The position numbers were made by a program, and so were the translations under genes. From assembly GCA_029851415.1 (NCBI GenBank), contig CM056743.1, positions 28,904,405 to 28,968,404 on the forward strand: a DNA stretch of 64,000 nt. Direction: 5' to 3'. Source of the DNA: Eretmocerus hayati. Taxonomy: Eukaryota; Arthropoda; Insecta; Hymenoptera; Aphelinidae. This document shows positions 35,718 through 47,880 of the stretch, in pieces; the stretch's first letter is position 1; every line of letters starts with the position of its first letter. The notes beneath the pieces are model-generated. The model was not told the DNA's origin. It worked only from the letters and a program-made list of their open reading frames with translations, and ran no database searches.

Positions 35718-35811
35718 TTGACTTCATTACTTCAATCGACTCGCGGCCACATTCACCACAATATCGATATTTTTTCGGCACAAAGTTTTTTCGGCGCATA
35801 GTTATATACCC
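35718..35811 (-). repeat. Right terminal inverted repeat of the 21-kb element
   Basis: The reverse complement matches 14780-14873 at all of the first 51 positions and about 88 of 94 overall. It carries the same double GCCGAAAAAA. It lacks the CAT that gives the left copy its ATG. Confidence 0.85.
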
Positions 35812-35930
35812 ATAGGTTCTATTGGTAAAACACCCATCTTCCAAAAATCATCAGCTTTATAGTTTTATGAAAATCTTCATATCCTTGGAAATCTCTTATT
35901 TTTTGAAGGCAGGCCTGAATCAAAAATTTT
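35812..35930 (-). pseudogene. Stranded 5' end of the second ankyrin-PRANC gene
   Basis: 35837-35812 reads ATG GGT GTT TTA CCA ATA GAA CCT AT on the minus strand, the first eight codons and part of the ninth, matching MVLPIEPI of copy 1. The next 90 bases match the 5' flank of copy 1 (7854-7945), including TCTTCCAAAAATCAT and CTTTATAG equivalents. The first five bases (35812-35816, ATAGG) are the right copy of the target duplication. The original promoter of copy 2 therefore lies here, cut off from the body. Confidence 0.85.
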
Positions 35931-36503
35931 TTCTTGAAAAAAAATGAGTGCAGATTGCAACGTGGTTTCTAATATCCGTGTGGTATACTAGAAAGAATAG
36001 ACGGAAACCTCTACAAAAATTGAAAGAGAATACTCAGTTTGCTTACCAATATGATTATATCCTGATGGGATGGGGGGGGGGTTATACTTCAATAATAGAC
36101 AGACGATCACAACTTCACAACAGTCGGGACACAGACACAGGTCAACTCATCAAGGATATTATTTATACATACGAAATTTACAGATGAATTACCCAACTCA
36201 AGTCAATCGCAATAAGTATCCTTGCTATATCCCTGCCAAGTGTAGCAGACGACAGCATGGTTGACAACCTGGTTGTCTATGGTTGTGGTTGTCTATCTCT
36301 CTTCTATAACTCTTGCCAACTCCATTTCTCATCGTCTCATCTTTCTTATGTATTGGTATTATAATCTCTTTGGTTTTGGTCTCATCTCATCACATCAGTG
36401 AAACATACTTATACCTGCCGTACCTATGTTAAATTTGAAAATATCAAATCAAAATCAATTCATGTTCGGGCTGAGAGCGATGAAAGCGATTTCTCGAGTC
36501 CTG

Positions 36504-36808
36504 CCCTGCTGAAAAATAGTTCCGTGGGCCGTGGGTGGGACCCCATGAGATCCCGTGGAACTTCGTGGGACCTGCTCCCTAGGAAAATTTTCAATTTTGT
36601 TTTTTATGAAATTTGGCATTAGAGACGTGTAGCATACGAATTTGAACCATAACCGACCAAATTCAACCATTTTTGGAGGAGAAATAATCAAAATTTGTAT
36701 GCTGCACGTCTTCGAATGCCAAAATTCCCAAGTCTCAAGATCAAAAATTTTCCCAGGGCCAGGTCCCACAAAGTTCCATGGGGTCCCACGAAATTATTTT
36801 CAGCAAGG
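36504..36808. repeat. Foldback element, about 0.3 kb
   Basis: CCCTGCTGAAAAATAGTTCC on the left pairs with the complement of AATTATTTTCAGCAAGG on the right. Inside, GTGGGACC blocks and GCATACAAATT / AATTTGTATGC blocks also pair. No target duplication was found. Confidence 0.65.
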
Positions 36809-37103
36809 TGAAAAAGGATACTCAAGTCTACAACTAATAAATTTGTACATAATACAGTGTACGCAATAAAAGTTTGAATTTACAAAATTAATCAACAAAG
36901 CAAAATCTCAGCACCTCATCGACGGAGAAAAATTTTGACCGAGAGATTCCAAAATTGAGAACAAATTCTAAGAATTTTTCATATTATTAAGTCTGCTTTA
37001 AAATTTTCGAAAAAACACTTTGGTATTCCAGAAGTTGTTTCTATTGGCGACTACCGTTCCAAAAGATTGGTTTTGCATAGTCCTGTGCTCAGTATGTACA
37101 TAT

Positions 37104-38022
37104 TAGGGTGGGCCGAAAAAGGGCTTTTTTCGAAAATCGATACGCCCTAGCGTGGAAATGTTGTGTTTGTACATATAGATGTGAAAAAAATTTTGCGGGA
37201 CGCTGAGAAATGAGATCTTAGGCCCCAGCAAGAGCCATCAAGCTTTTATCAAAATTAACGCAGGCTTAAATGGGAATGTGCCTAATTCAGCACTCTTTTC
37301 TTCCTAACTTTGCTCGCATTTCTGGCGCATTCAAGCATTTTTCAACGTACTTTATCTCATTATAAAGCTTGTTCCAAAACCTACAAAATGAGTTAAAATA
37401 CGTCCAATTTCGACCAACCCCAGCCAATCTATCTCAATTTTTCCAAAAAGTGATCATTATTAAAAATTCCCAAAATAGGGCGATTCTCCCTTCAAACTTT
37501 GCATGTATTTCTGGTCTATCTGAACATTTTTCAACGTACTTTAACTCATTTTGTAGGTTTTGGAACAAGCTTCAAAATGAGCTAAAGTACGTTCGAAAAT
37601 GTTCCGATGCACCAGAAATACAAGCAAAGTTTGAAGGGAGAATCGCCCTATTTTCGGGATTTTCAATAATGATCACTTTTTGGGGAAATTGAGATAGATT
37701 GGCTTGGGTTAGTCGAAATTGGACGTACTTCAGCTCATTTTGTAGGTTTTGGAACAAGCTCTGAAATGAGCTGAAGTACGTTGAGAAATGCTTGGATGCG
37801 CTAGAAATGCGAGCAAAGTTAGGAAAAAAAAAGTGCCGAGTTAGGCACATTCCCATTTAAACCTGCATTAATTTTGATAAAAGCTTGATGGCTCTTGCTA
37901 AGACCTAAAATCTCATTTCTCAGCGTCCAGCAAAATTTTTTTCACGTCTATATGTACAAACACAACATTTCCACGCTAGGACGTATCGATTTTCGAAAAA
38001 AGCCCTTTTTCGGCCCACCCCA
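37104..38022. mobile_element. hAT-like non-autonomous foldback with 8-bp target duplication
   Basis: A 919-bp palindromic element. The ends are TAGGGTGGGCCG and, on the other strand, TGGGGTGGGCCG. GTACATAT occurs immediately outside both ends (37096-37103 and 38023-38030). The arms are about 450 bp and highly similar. An 8-bp duplication with a TAGGG-type terminus fits the hAT superfamily. Internal AAAATGAGCTAAAGTACGT motifs recur in inverted orientation and also occur at 8.6, 18.2 and 51.7 kb. It encodes no protein. Confidence 0.8.
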
Positions 38023-41000
38023 GTACATATACTAATAGGGGCGTATTTCAGAATATGTCATAGGATGACCGGGACAAACAGCCTCCAGATGAAAACCGAT
38101 GCGGTTTTTTGAAAATCTGACATGGACTCATACCGGTCTGATTCGGAGCCGAGCATATAAGGATCAATTGAAATTCATTTGAATTCGGCATTTCGCTCCA
38201 GAGTCACGATTTTTCCTCTGCACAGGTTTCTTCTGGAGTAAAAAAAACTGTGCCGTATATTAGAACTCATACCCAGCGTGTGTTCATATTACATATTAGC
38301 GATATTCTTAAATATCGTATTCTACCTTGCTCAAGCCCTAAAAAAAAGTCAAAATTTTATTCTTTGAGATCTGAGGGAGATGAGACGAGGGATACAGAAT
38401 CTGCTTGAATAATCCAGGCATTGGAGGATGCAACAAATACTGTTTATTGATCACAGGCCACGTGATTTGGAATTCTCATTATAGCCTCTCACAGCAATAC
38501 TTGAGATAAGACGTCTCATGAGTCCACGTGAGCAAACACCCCAAACTAGCAATATTAATTGGGCGTCCAAATTTAAGGTAGGGGAATGGGTTTGCTCTCT
38601 CGGGCTGGAGCTTTGATGTCACAAGCCCTTTAGCCATGCGGGCCACTCATCCATTGAGAGTCCGAATTATCTAATTGATACGCTAAGAGCAAGGAGTGTT
38701 TACAGACAGTCTCAATTCTTTTATTATTGGCAAAGGTTGATGCTCTTTTTAGTTTTTTCAGGAAAAGACTTTGGTTTGTATTTTGGGAAAAATTGGCAGC
38801 CTTTCATTGTAACAACAAAATTTTTTCTGGATCTTCCAACCACTGAGACTCATGGAGATTTGCTTCAACATTTGTCGGATCCTAATAGCTCGCTCATCAG
38901 TACAGACTTTAGTAATCCAGGGCTGATTTGAGCAGTTTCTAGAGATTACGAATGAGTCGAAGCTGATCAGAGGGAAGTGTCAATGTTTTTCCGTCTTCAG
39001 AGACTAATTCTACTACTTGTTTTAGTCGAAGAATCATATTTGCATACTTTTTTGTGAGTTATTATATCTCAGTCGGAACAAGGGAAATCATGCCGTTTCT
39101 TGACTGAGCTCAAATTAACAAAATAATGATTCCGATTTAGACTAGTCAATTGAAAAATTCATGTCTTGTTTCTCAATGGATGCTCGCTTTTGCAAATTTT
39201 GGCAAATATTCAGGGATACTTTGAGAGGTATTTGCACAAAATTTGATGTCATTGACGCGGATATGAGCTTGCGTGAGCAGCATCGATCAACTCAATTCGA
39301 AAAATACCATATGTTGACATTTTTCAATGCTCACGAAGGAAAAAAGAACGACGAAATACTCTTTGGCACAAATCTGGGTTCTTCGAGAATTTAATCGGAA
39401 AAAATCAGAAATCAAATCTCTTAGTTTTCTTACATTTAGTCCGGGAGTTTTCAATTTTACATAAAATTTCTCAACTCCAAATTGCTATGGCTCTTACTGA
39501 GAACACGATGAACTGCGTTTCCAAGGGTTAAAACGTGGGTCTCCCCAAGACCTATGAACCGACTACTAGTTGAAACCAGTTAGTACATCTTTTCCTGGGT
39601 TAAAAACCACACAAAACATTACTCAAAAAGCATTATAAACAAAAAAGATGAGCTCAAAATTTGAGTTGACCTGGCCTCGTCTGTGACCAGAATCATTAGA
39701 GATGATTTTCAAGGTCAAGAATATTATCCATGAATGTGATTAGACCAAAACGTACAGAGAACCATAACAATAATCTTGCAGCACTAGATCTCAATTCCCA
39801 AAAGAATACTATAACAAACTTCAAATCAAGGCTTCAACGTGGCTTCAACGCTAGTTGCAAGTACATCAACCTGACCCAGCAGGCGGTGCATCCGTCTACA
39901 AAGAGTATCAGCAGCGGGTTAAGTATGAGTTAAGTCCACTGGTACCTAATAGGAGTCTTGCACGAAAAGGAATGAGAAGAGACTGGGTGGCAAAGAGCTT
40001 CTTCTCGCACAGTTCTGTCTGAAGCTGCAGCGGCATCAGTCGACGGCAGGTGATCTATGGCAGGATTACCCGAGCCGCTATTTCTTCATAAAATTTCTCC
40101 GAAGAAGGCTTCTCTAGGGCTCCTACAACCACCCCCTTAAGACTCTTCTTACTCGATCTTGGGCATGCCACTGAGTCTTCTCGGCGTGATTTTTTTTCTT
40201 ATGCTCTGTAGATGCTGTCGAGTTCGCTAATTCGCGACGCTTCTGCGTCAGGTCTTCTTCATCTTTCGAATAATAAGGCTGTAGCTCCTGATGGAATTTC
40301 CTTGGCATCACGAAGGAGAGGGAAGATAGGTGGGTTGCTCTAGAGTGAGGTTTTGAAATAGCGTAGTATTGTGGTATATCTTGAAGCGATTCAAAGTGAA
40401 AACTTACCAATCTGACGGAGATCTTCACACATTCTCGTTTGCAACTCAATCAGTCTATTTGGTAGATAAGGGCTGAATTTGATAAAAGTTTGATTTGAGA
40501 TTTGATGTATCTGATGATTAGTTTTAGTTATTTTCATCCCGGCTCACAAGCTGGTTGAATTTTATAACGACTTAGTACCTGTAAATCGAATTTGCATGGA
40601 AGGAAAACTTTTAAAGTTTTTCAATGATAAAATACTGCAATAAACCCATGAGATTAACCTACTCTTAATGCGAAGATCAATGAGCTCTGCAGAATCTCAT
40701 TTATACGAAGACCTGATTGTATTCTCAAGGTATTGAGGAAAATATGAACTGTACTCTTTTCATTTTTCTTGTGTTTTCATTATAACCATACTTACATATC
40801 AACTCGTTTTCAAAAATTCTGCTCTGGCATCATTCACTAGACCTTCAACGAGGGAAAAGAAGGTTGGCCGATTGGCTGACCTAGTCGTTGACCTGTACCA
40901 CTGAATTTGCCTCTTCAAAGCCGATCTTTCGATCAACATGAGTAATTTTTTTGCGCACTGTGACCATGAACTTTTTACCAAATTTCGGCTTTTATGCTCA

Positions 41001-42750
41001 AAATGGCAACGCTCAGCTTTGGAATTTGCAACACAAATCATACAAAACAGCATCGACGATGCGCATAACCTCTAAACTTGAAATATCTGAGCTAGCACAG
41101 AGCGATTCTCTGTTGCAAGATATCCAGCTTCTTTCGTCGGGCTACAGTGGCATCCTGATCCCAACGTGAGGCTGTATCTTAATAACATTCATGAGCTCAG
41201 ATATACCTCGTAGATTTATTGCCTACCCAAGCCGCTCGACGAAGCGAATAGTGGTGGGGCTACGAGATTTCTCGCCTTTTCTCGCCCGCAGTGAATTGGC
41301 AGTGCCTCGCTATCTTGCCCACGACCGAGGAAGTCACGAAGTCTTGGGGTATTTAACCCTTTTGGCTTGCAGGGAGCAAAGATGGATTTTAATAATAAGG
41401 TGTGAACTCTTTTGCAAGCGAATTTTTTCTCAGGGTCTTGAAAGAATGAGTTGTTACTTCATCTTATTGGAGTTTAGGAGAAGCCTGAGATAAAGAGTAG
41501 TGTTCCAATTCATCAGAAATACTTGGATTTTGGAATGGCTCGTAAGGAGTGAACAGTTGCATAGAATGGTGTTACTGATGTTGTACTGGTCTCTGAAATT
41601 TATTTCAGATGAGATAAATGTAGCGAATTTAACCCATGCATGGATAATACAGACATCCGATGTTGGGATACTATGACATACAACTCAGTACAAGTTTGTT
41701 CAGCGGAGGTTTGATAATTTTCGAGACTGTATATTTGAATTTCTCCATTTTCATTCTTGTGAGTTGCCGAAATGACATCCCAGAAATATGAAGATATGTG
41801 AAGGTAATCATTCGACCAATGAACTATTTATATTCGGCAACAAATTACACGGCGATGGTGCTCGTTCAAAAGACTAAACAATCGAAAAACTGTTTATCAA
41901 GGTCGATCAAATTCTTCTAATGCTAAGCAAATGGTACACTGACTGTACATGTGGAACGCATAAGTGCCTGATCAGCAAACAGATCGGGTTTTATTGATAT
42001 CGTGTTGAAATGCATAAATAAGCCTTACAGCTGGTCCAAAGAACAGGTTCGCTCAAAAGTTCACGATGGGTGAACGTTTCAACACTCTAACCTCAAATAA
42101 CATTAAGTTGGGTTCTATCGTACAAGCGTCTTACAGAAATTTTGTAAACGAAACATTTTTAAAAGCAGGAAGGTACTAACTGTTTCATACCATGAATGTT
42201 TTTCTATTAATTTTTCCGAATATGTCAGCTGCTATAGAAAAGTTGCAAAATCTCGAAATTCCTCTCTCTCTTATTGCTTCTATTTACAATTTTGTTGCAA
42301 ACTAAGATACAAAAATTATGGGTAAAGCATCTTTCAGAGCGGAAAAATGCAATTTGTCGCTATCTTTTAATTATTCCTCACGCCTTGCTTGTGAGAACAT
42401 GCGAGGTTTTGAGATACCCAAGATAATAGTTTTTCATGATTTTTGAGGGCGTTCTCGGTGAAAAACCACGGTTTTAAGTATTTTGATATCTCATACGTTC
42501 TTACGCGCGGGACGTAAATTGTTATCACAAGATGGAATTCTTGCGGCTTTACAAGATGCCTTTCGCAGAACTATAGTATTTTTGTTTGCAATATAGAACC
42601 CGGTTTCTAGCTCTTTGAAGTTAGACTGTACGCAATGGAGCCGCGAGATTTTACCCTGAGGAAAATTTAAGATAGAATGATCATCTATTGGCTCTCAGGA
42701 TGATGACAATAATACTTGACATGAATATGAGCTCACAAATTATTGATTTA
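38023..42750. other. Intergenic
   Basis: No gene I can support. A reverse-transcriptase remnant lies at 40227-40320. Open frames at 39161-39394, 40799-41053 and 41191-41493 have neither splice partners nor recognisable motifs. Confidence 0.4.
40227..40320 (+). pseudogene. Non-LTR reverse-transcriptase remnant
   Basis: One frame reads GLLHLSNNKAVAPDGISLAS. The KA(x)APDGI block is the early motif of LINE-type reverse transcriptases. Upstream and downstream frames are broken, so only a fragment remains. The long minus-strand frame over the same bases is a shadow. Confidence 0.45.
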
Positions 42751-45685
42751 TTATTCTGATTCACCAGACTGATCATCAAGCAAGAAATTTTGACTGACTC
42801 TGCAGTCTGATTCTTGAAATCCACCACTCAAGCGATTAATTTCAGCAACAGTCGCACCAAGTTCACGAGATGAGTCTATCACTCGGTTACAAGCATTCTC
42901 ATATTCTGCCATTTGTATTCTCTGTATTTCTCTTAGTTGGGACAGAAAACGCCGTTGATGGTCTGAAATCAGGAAATTACATTCAGAGTGCGATAGTTGA
43001 AAACTTTTTACATCAATGAAATTCTGTCACAAGCCAGAATCTCACAAAATACTTACCTGCAAGATTTGGGTTATCTTGCATATAATTGATCAAATAAGCA
43101 GATAAAAAATCTTGATTCCTGGAGAGAAACTGTCTAGAATGGTCTAAATCTGAAAATTCTTCAGTTAGAATGTTATGCTGTTGTTCCAATCTTCTACGCA
43201 TAGCGGCACATGGCTCCAAATTTTCAGCTAAAACCAGATAAATAGGATAATTTTTATGCATACATAACCTCAAAGCTTCAATTTTTCATTGTATTTTTTT
43301 TTCATTCCGGTCACATGATATGAGAACTCAATGTTCTTGACTATTAGAGATACTTATTTGTAGTTATCCAGTTGGTCAATTGATTCTTTTGCGGGTGTAC
43401 CTTTGCTTTAGAGTTTTCGACTACCAAGTGGGACCCATGGAGTGCGTGTCACAAAGCTCACTAGACTTTTTTCACAGTCTTGCACCACCTAGAATATAAA
43501 GAATCCAGAGTAACTCCGTCAAGTGGGCCCTCTGTCCGAAGTTACGGCCTATGACATTAGCATTGCGCATATAGGCCCATATTAAAAAAGTGATATATAT
43601 AGATAAACTGACAATGCTAACATTTTTACTCATAGCTTTGAACAGGGAGCCCATTTGACGGAGTTACTCTGGATTCTTTATATTCTAGGTGGTACGAGAC
43701 TGTGAAAAAAATTTGGTGAGATTTGGTGACCCGCACTCCGTGGGTCCCCCTTGTAAGTATTCTAATCTACTGAAAAAGCAAACATAATGACACTATTGCA
43801 AATTCAGTAAGGCATGAGGATTTGCATGCAACTCGTCTTGGATCGACCGTTGCAGCGGTCGAAATGGTCATGGCCATGGCCATAAGACTAGAGAGTTTTT
43901 AATTATATTTAATAGAAGGAACCACTGAAAATATTGTATTTATCGACAGTAAAAATATTCCATACATACCCTGAGATGAAGATGATTGTCCTCTACTTGA
44001 TCCCGCTTCATGTGAAAGTCTCTCGTAATCATCTGATTCTTCTATAGTATTGGACTCAGAATGCATTGCACTGCTGCGCGACCCAATATCATTGTCAATT
44101 GTTGTGAGTTCCATGATTATTTTTGAAGTCAATCCTCCTGAAATTACATGACTGAATACAGTATAATCATCGTCAAATTTTGGATGAGAGAATTCCGATA
44201 CAAGAGCGAAAAATAAGTTTTACTCCCATGTATCGAGCTAAACTTTTCGATCAAATGTATATGCTCCGCCCCCCCCCCCCAACCCTCCGGCGGGGACTTC
44301 GCCCCCTGCACCCCCACCGGGGCTCCGCCCCTGGACCTTGCCCGCGCCCTACCCTCCTCGCGGTTCCCACGGTACATGACGCGGGAAACAACTTTCCGCA
44401 CCAATATCAAAAAGTATAGTAAGCAACACGGGCGCAACTTTTCCACTCTCGTTCTCGAAATTCTTGTGCGCAAAGTGAAACTTTGCGCACAGTTGTAACC
44501 TTGCGTGCGCAAACGTACTTTTGCGCGCAGCGCAAAACCCTTTGCTCACGTCGCAGAAGGGTGCGTCCACAAATGGAGCGCACGTGCTCCGTGCTCCTTC
44601 GCAGCACCGTCGCAGCTCTCGGCGCGCGCGCAGCTTCTACCACAGAGAAATTACGAATTTCTCTCATTACCGATCACTTTCAAAGTTATACAGAACTGAT
44701 GGGTGCTCCGGTTCTATATACTTTGAAACTTGTCGGTCACGATGGAAACTCGTAATTTTTCTGTAGTAGAAGCAGCGCGCGCCCCGAGAGCCGCGCGGGT
44801 ACTGCACGGGAGCACGGGGGGCACGCGCGCGCTCCATTTGTGGACGCACCCGAAGTTACAACTGTACGCAAAGTTCACTCTTGCGCACCCATTTCGGGAA
44901 CTTGTGCGTAAAAGTACTTTACTATTTCAGCACTGGGCTAGAGGTAGCTGCTGAAAACCAAGAATTTTTTTTGTTTTCCCGTTGCGCGTCAGAACCCGAT
45001 CTTCACCAATTGATAGCGAATCTGATAAAATGTTAACTGTACCGGAAACCCGTTATTCGAATGCGAACAGAAAGCTTTTACACCCTTATATCGAAATGTA
45101 CTATTCTGGTAATAAAGTTTTCAAGCTACAAAGATAACATTTAATTGGATAACTAAAATTTGCCTGTGGAAGGAGTTGAGGATGAAATATTCTTATTCCC
45201 AGAAGTTATGAATGACTAACTTATATTGTTGTTGATATTAGAATATTCTCGATGATCAATGATAAGAAAACGGTAGTGACGACCGTATCAATCGGTTGGT
45301 TGTATTGATCGTGTACATCGCATAATTATGAGTTGTATCCATGAACGTTCTTTGATTAGTCGTGGGTGGTTATGAGCAATAATTTCCATTAGGAAACTAT
45401 CATTCGATAGAAATCAAGTGTGATTTGAAATACGATGGCGAGTTACTGAAACATTATTCTTGGTCGGTGCGCGAAATTTTGATTTTTCCGCACATTTCTC
45501 CAGTTTTTCTGTATTCCAAAGTAAAAATCAAACAAAAATTGTAGTAAAAATGCTCCCATTGATTAAGAGACCATGCTCTACTCACCGTTTGTGGCAGGAC
45601 TAGTGAACTCACTGGGATCAACAGGTGACACGTGTGAGATACGATCCACCAAGTTATAGATGATCAAAAAAATTAGTATCTTCAT
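42751..45685 (-). CDS. Predicted secreted protein, 4 exons, 216 aa
   Basis: Exons (minus): 45685-45586, 44137-43970, 43227-43057, 42962-42751; 651 nt. All three introns are phase 1 with clean GT-AG borders (G|GTGAGT, G|GTATGT, G|GTAAGT). The N-terminus, MKILIFLIIYNLVDRISHVS, is a typical signal peptide with a hydrophobic core and probable cleavage near residue 18-22. The mature protein starts with a Ser/Glu/Asp-rich low-complexity part, then a mostly helical half (RRRLEQQHNILTEEFSDLDH, then QLREIQRIQMAEYENACNRV) with four cysteines in all, ending DDQSGESE. I do not recognise the family. If the host is a parasitoid, a venom or ovarian secreted protein is one possibility, but this is speculation. 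An alternative is that exon 1 is chance and the gene is a nuclear protein with an unseen 5' end. Introns 1 and 2 hold foldback elements. AATAAA overlaps the stop region. Confidence 0.7.
43425..43753. mobile_element. Foldback element, about 0.33 kb
   Basis: CAAGTGGGACCCATGGAGTG on the left pairs with the complement of CACTCCGTGGGTCCCCCTTG on the right. Inner arms around CCACCTAGAATATAAAGAAT and AACTCCGTCAAGTGGGC pair almost perfectly. TA occurs just outside both ends, consistent with but not proving a Tc1/mariner-type origin. It is in intron 2 of the secreted-protein gene. Confidence 0.75.
44265..44360. repeat. GC-rich tract with GGGGCTCCGCCCC-type units
   Basis: A C-run followed by units such as GGGGACTTCGCCCC and GGGGCTCCGCCCC. 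Composition is far above the AT-rich surroundings. Confidence 0.7.
44413..44926. repeat. GC-rich foldback element
   Basis: The centre is near 44690. GGGTGCGTCCACAAATGGAG on the left pairs with the complement of CTCCATTTGTGGACGCACCC on the right. The inner parts around AGAAATTACGA and GTAATTTTTCTGT also pair. CpG-rich arms produce several spurious open frames on both strands. It is in intron 1 of the secreted-protein gene. Confidence 0.75.
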
Positions 45686-47880
45686 TCCTGGAACTTACGA
45701 CTGGCAAAAAATGCCAAGTTTTTCATAACTATCCGATTTAATATTATGTTTGAGGAAGAACGATTGAGATTTTAGGTTCAATAACAATAGGAATCTCTCT
45801 TTGAACGAAAATGAACCGATTGAAACGAGAATTCTGTTGATTCACATTCTACTCATATCAGAAGGCAATGTGAGGTCGGTAAATTTCAAAAGATTGCAGA
45901 ATAAATCTTATGAGTTAGCCGTTTATTGAAGGATGCAATTGCGATTTCTGAACTCTGTATTCAGTACAGGAATGATTAATAGTCTCTGTGCTTAGATAAT
46001 TAATTTCATGGATAACCGTGCCTTTCGATATAACCGAGGATATAACCAAATAGATAAATCTTGAGATGAATACATGGATATAACTTAACGGACTTTATTA
46101 TAGTCAATGTTTGGCCAATATAATCTATAAGATTGAAAGAATTAAAACGAATCGGTATTATGACGAGTAGAAATGTGTATTCCAGATTGACATTGGCCTG
46201 TCTTGAAACCCAAAGTCTTTAGGCAGAAACGAACCAACTGAAATGATGCAAACTTTTTACTCACTTTATTCCACAAGCAATTCTTCAGATTTTACAAGTG
46301 ACAATAATCTCAATCTTACAAGTATCGCACACCAGTTTCCAGAAACAGTGAAGTCCTTCTCATCACTCAATTAGGACTGATATTCGTATATCAAGAGCAG
46401 GCCTGATCAAGAGAGTAGTCTTTCCGATGAGAACCTCTAGCAGATGGTAAAAATGGTTCAAACATATCTAATTGTAAACGTGCTTGTTTTTTTCTTTCGT
46501 TGTGTGTTCTGATGAGTTCCATGAACTCAATTGATTACTCACTCATGTAAGGCGCTCACTTTGTATCACTTCGCAACAATTAACTCAGGGAAATCGACGA
46601 ATCGTGAATTTTTTAAGTCTCACTGGTTTGAAACGTTACAATTACTATTAAGTATGTTCTCTGTATACCAAGCTCTTATTGCCCCAACTCGTGACTAGAA
46701 TTTTTTGAACAAATATCCATATTCAAAACAACTTTTGAATTGATACGCCAGCGGATACCGACTTCATCATGAAATACAAACAAGAGTATGATACTAGTTT
46801 GCTGTTCAGCCAAGATATGAAGGTAGAATGTTAAAACTCGGATCTTAAGTTTCCGAACAGGCGCAAATCCACGTAGAATCTTGTAGAATATGCGAAAAGG
46901 TCACTTTTTTGACCGGTCATGTAGAGCATCAGGTTCAGATTCCACTATATTGGATATTCATCGATATTATAGGGGTGTAGTCTTAGTTAATGGAGTTTTG
47001 TTTACATCACTGAAAAACCTCGTGAACTCAAACCCAATCAAAAACTCGAGACACGTTCGTATAATGACGAGTTATTTGTTACAATTTGAAAATCCTACCG
47101 AATGATGTTTGAAATTATTCTGGAAACACATAAATCTTAAATAGACTTCAAATACGATATGAAAGAGTCGAGTGAAACTCTAAATGATGTGTTGGACCCT
47201 GGAAAGCTTGAAGTATTGACATAGAAAAACGAAATTCAGCATATTGTCGATAGGTCCTGCAGAACCCACCGAGTGATGCAAGGTTAAAGACATCCATGCT
47301 TCTGGTAATTTTATAAAAATTTTCAGGCCATATTTGGAAAACATGGCTGCAACACGTTGTAGTTGATGATCAAATGCGTCCTTAGAAGAAGGAAGGAGTG
47401 AACCAGATAAGTTGATTTTCTATTAGACTCGTGATGAACGTCGATTAATGTGTTTTGTCATCCTCGTGACTCCAGTGATATTCTCCTCACCCAATCGGCT
47501 CCTTTTTTTTTCTTCAAACGGTACTGAGCGAATCATGATCGCGAATATAATTATGTGGCAGACACTTTTTTGAGATATCTTTTTTTCTTTTCTAATAATG
47601 ATTAATTCATCTTGTTTTTTCACAAAATCGGTGAGGGTTTGCCATATAGCCATCTCATACCTCCGAGTTCCTGAATTTAATTTTCAAATATGTCGAGAAT
47701 GTATTGTCAGAATGTTCATGTGAAATGGTGAAATCGTTACCACACTTCAAGACAACAAATGAGTAAAATAACAGACTTTGAACTTTGGCACGAAATTGGC
47801 TTATTGAATAATGGAGCATTTATTGCGACTAGTAAAGGAATCGAACAGCTCAGTAATGATTTTATCTTTGTTCCCAAATA
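45686..47880. other. Intergenic
   Basis: I see no gene or clear repeat. A minus-strand frame at 47423-47653 starting MAIWQTLTDFVKKQ is open but lacks any other support. Confidence 0.4.

Larger units (their letters stand above)
14780..35811. mobile_element. 21-kb terminal-inverted-repeat transposon with FLYWCH/MULE-type gene
   Basis: A 21,032-bp segment bounded by inverted repeats starting GGGTATATAACTATGCGCCG: the first 51 bp are identical and about 88 of 94 bp match. It is flanked by ATAGG on both sides. The target is proven internally: the segment splits the second ankyrin-PRANC gene, and the flanks rejoin to match the intact paralogue. Cargo is a 13-exon minus-strand gene encoding a MULE-class DDE protein, a plus-strand three-exon gene nested in intron 5, and several MITE-like repeats in introns. 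Each terminal repeat contains two copies of GCCGAAAAAA, possible transposase-binding sites. MULEs usually make 8-11 bp duplications, so a 5-bp duplication is odd. The alternative is capture of a host locus between two related termini. A single insertion is the simplest reading. Confidence 0.85.

Noticed and set aside
44180..44954. Cluster of arginine/alanine-rich frames on both strands
   Set aside because: They arise from the GC-rich foldback and lack stop codons by composition; no splice or domain support.
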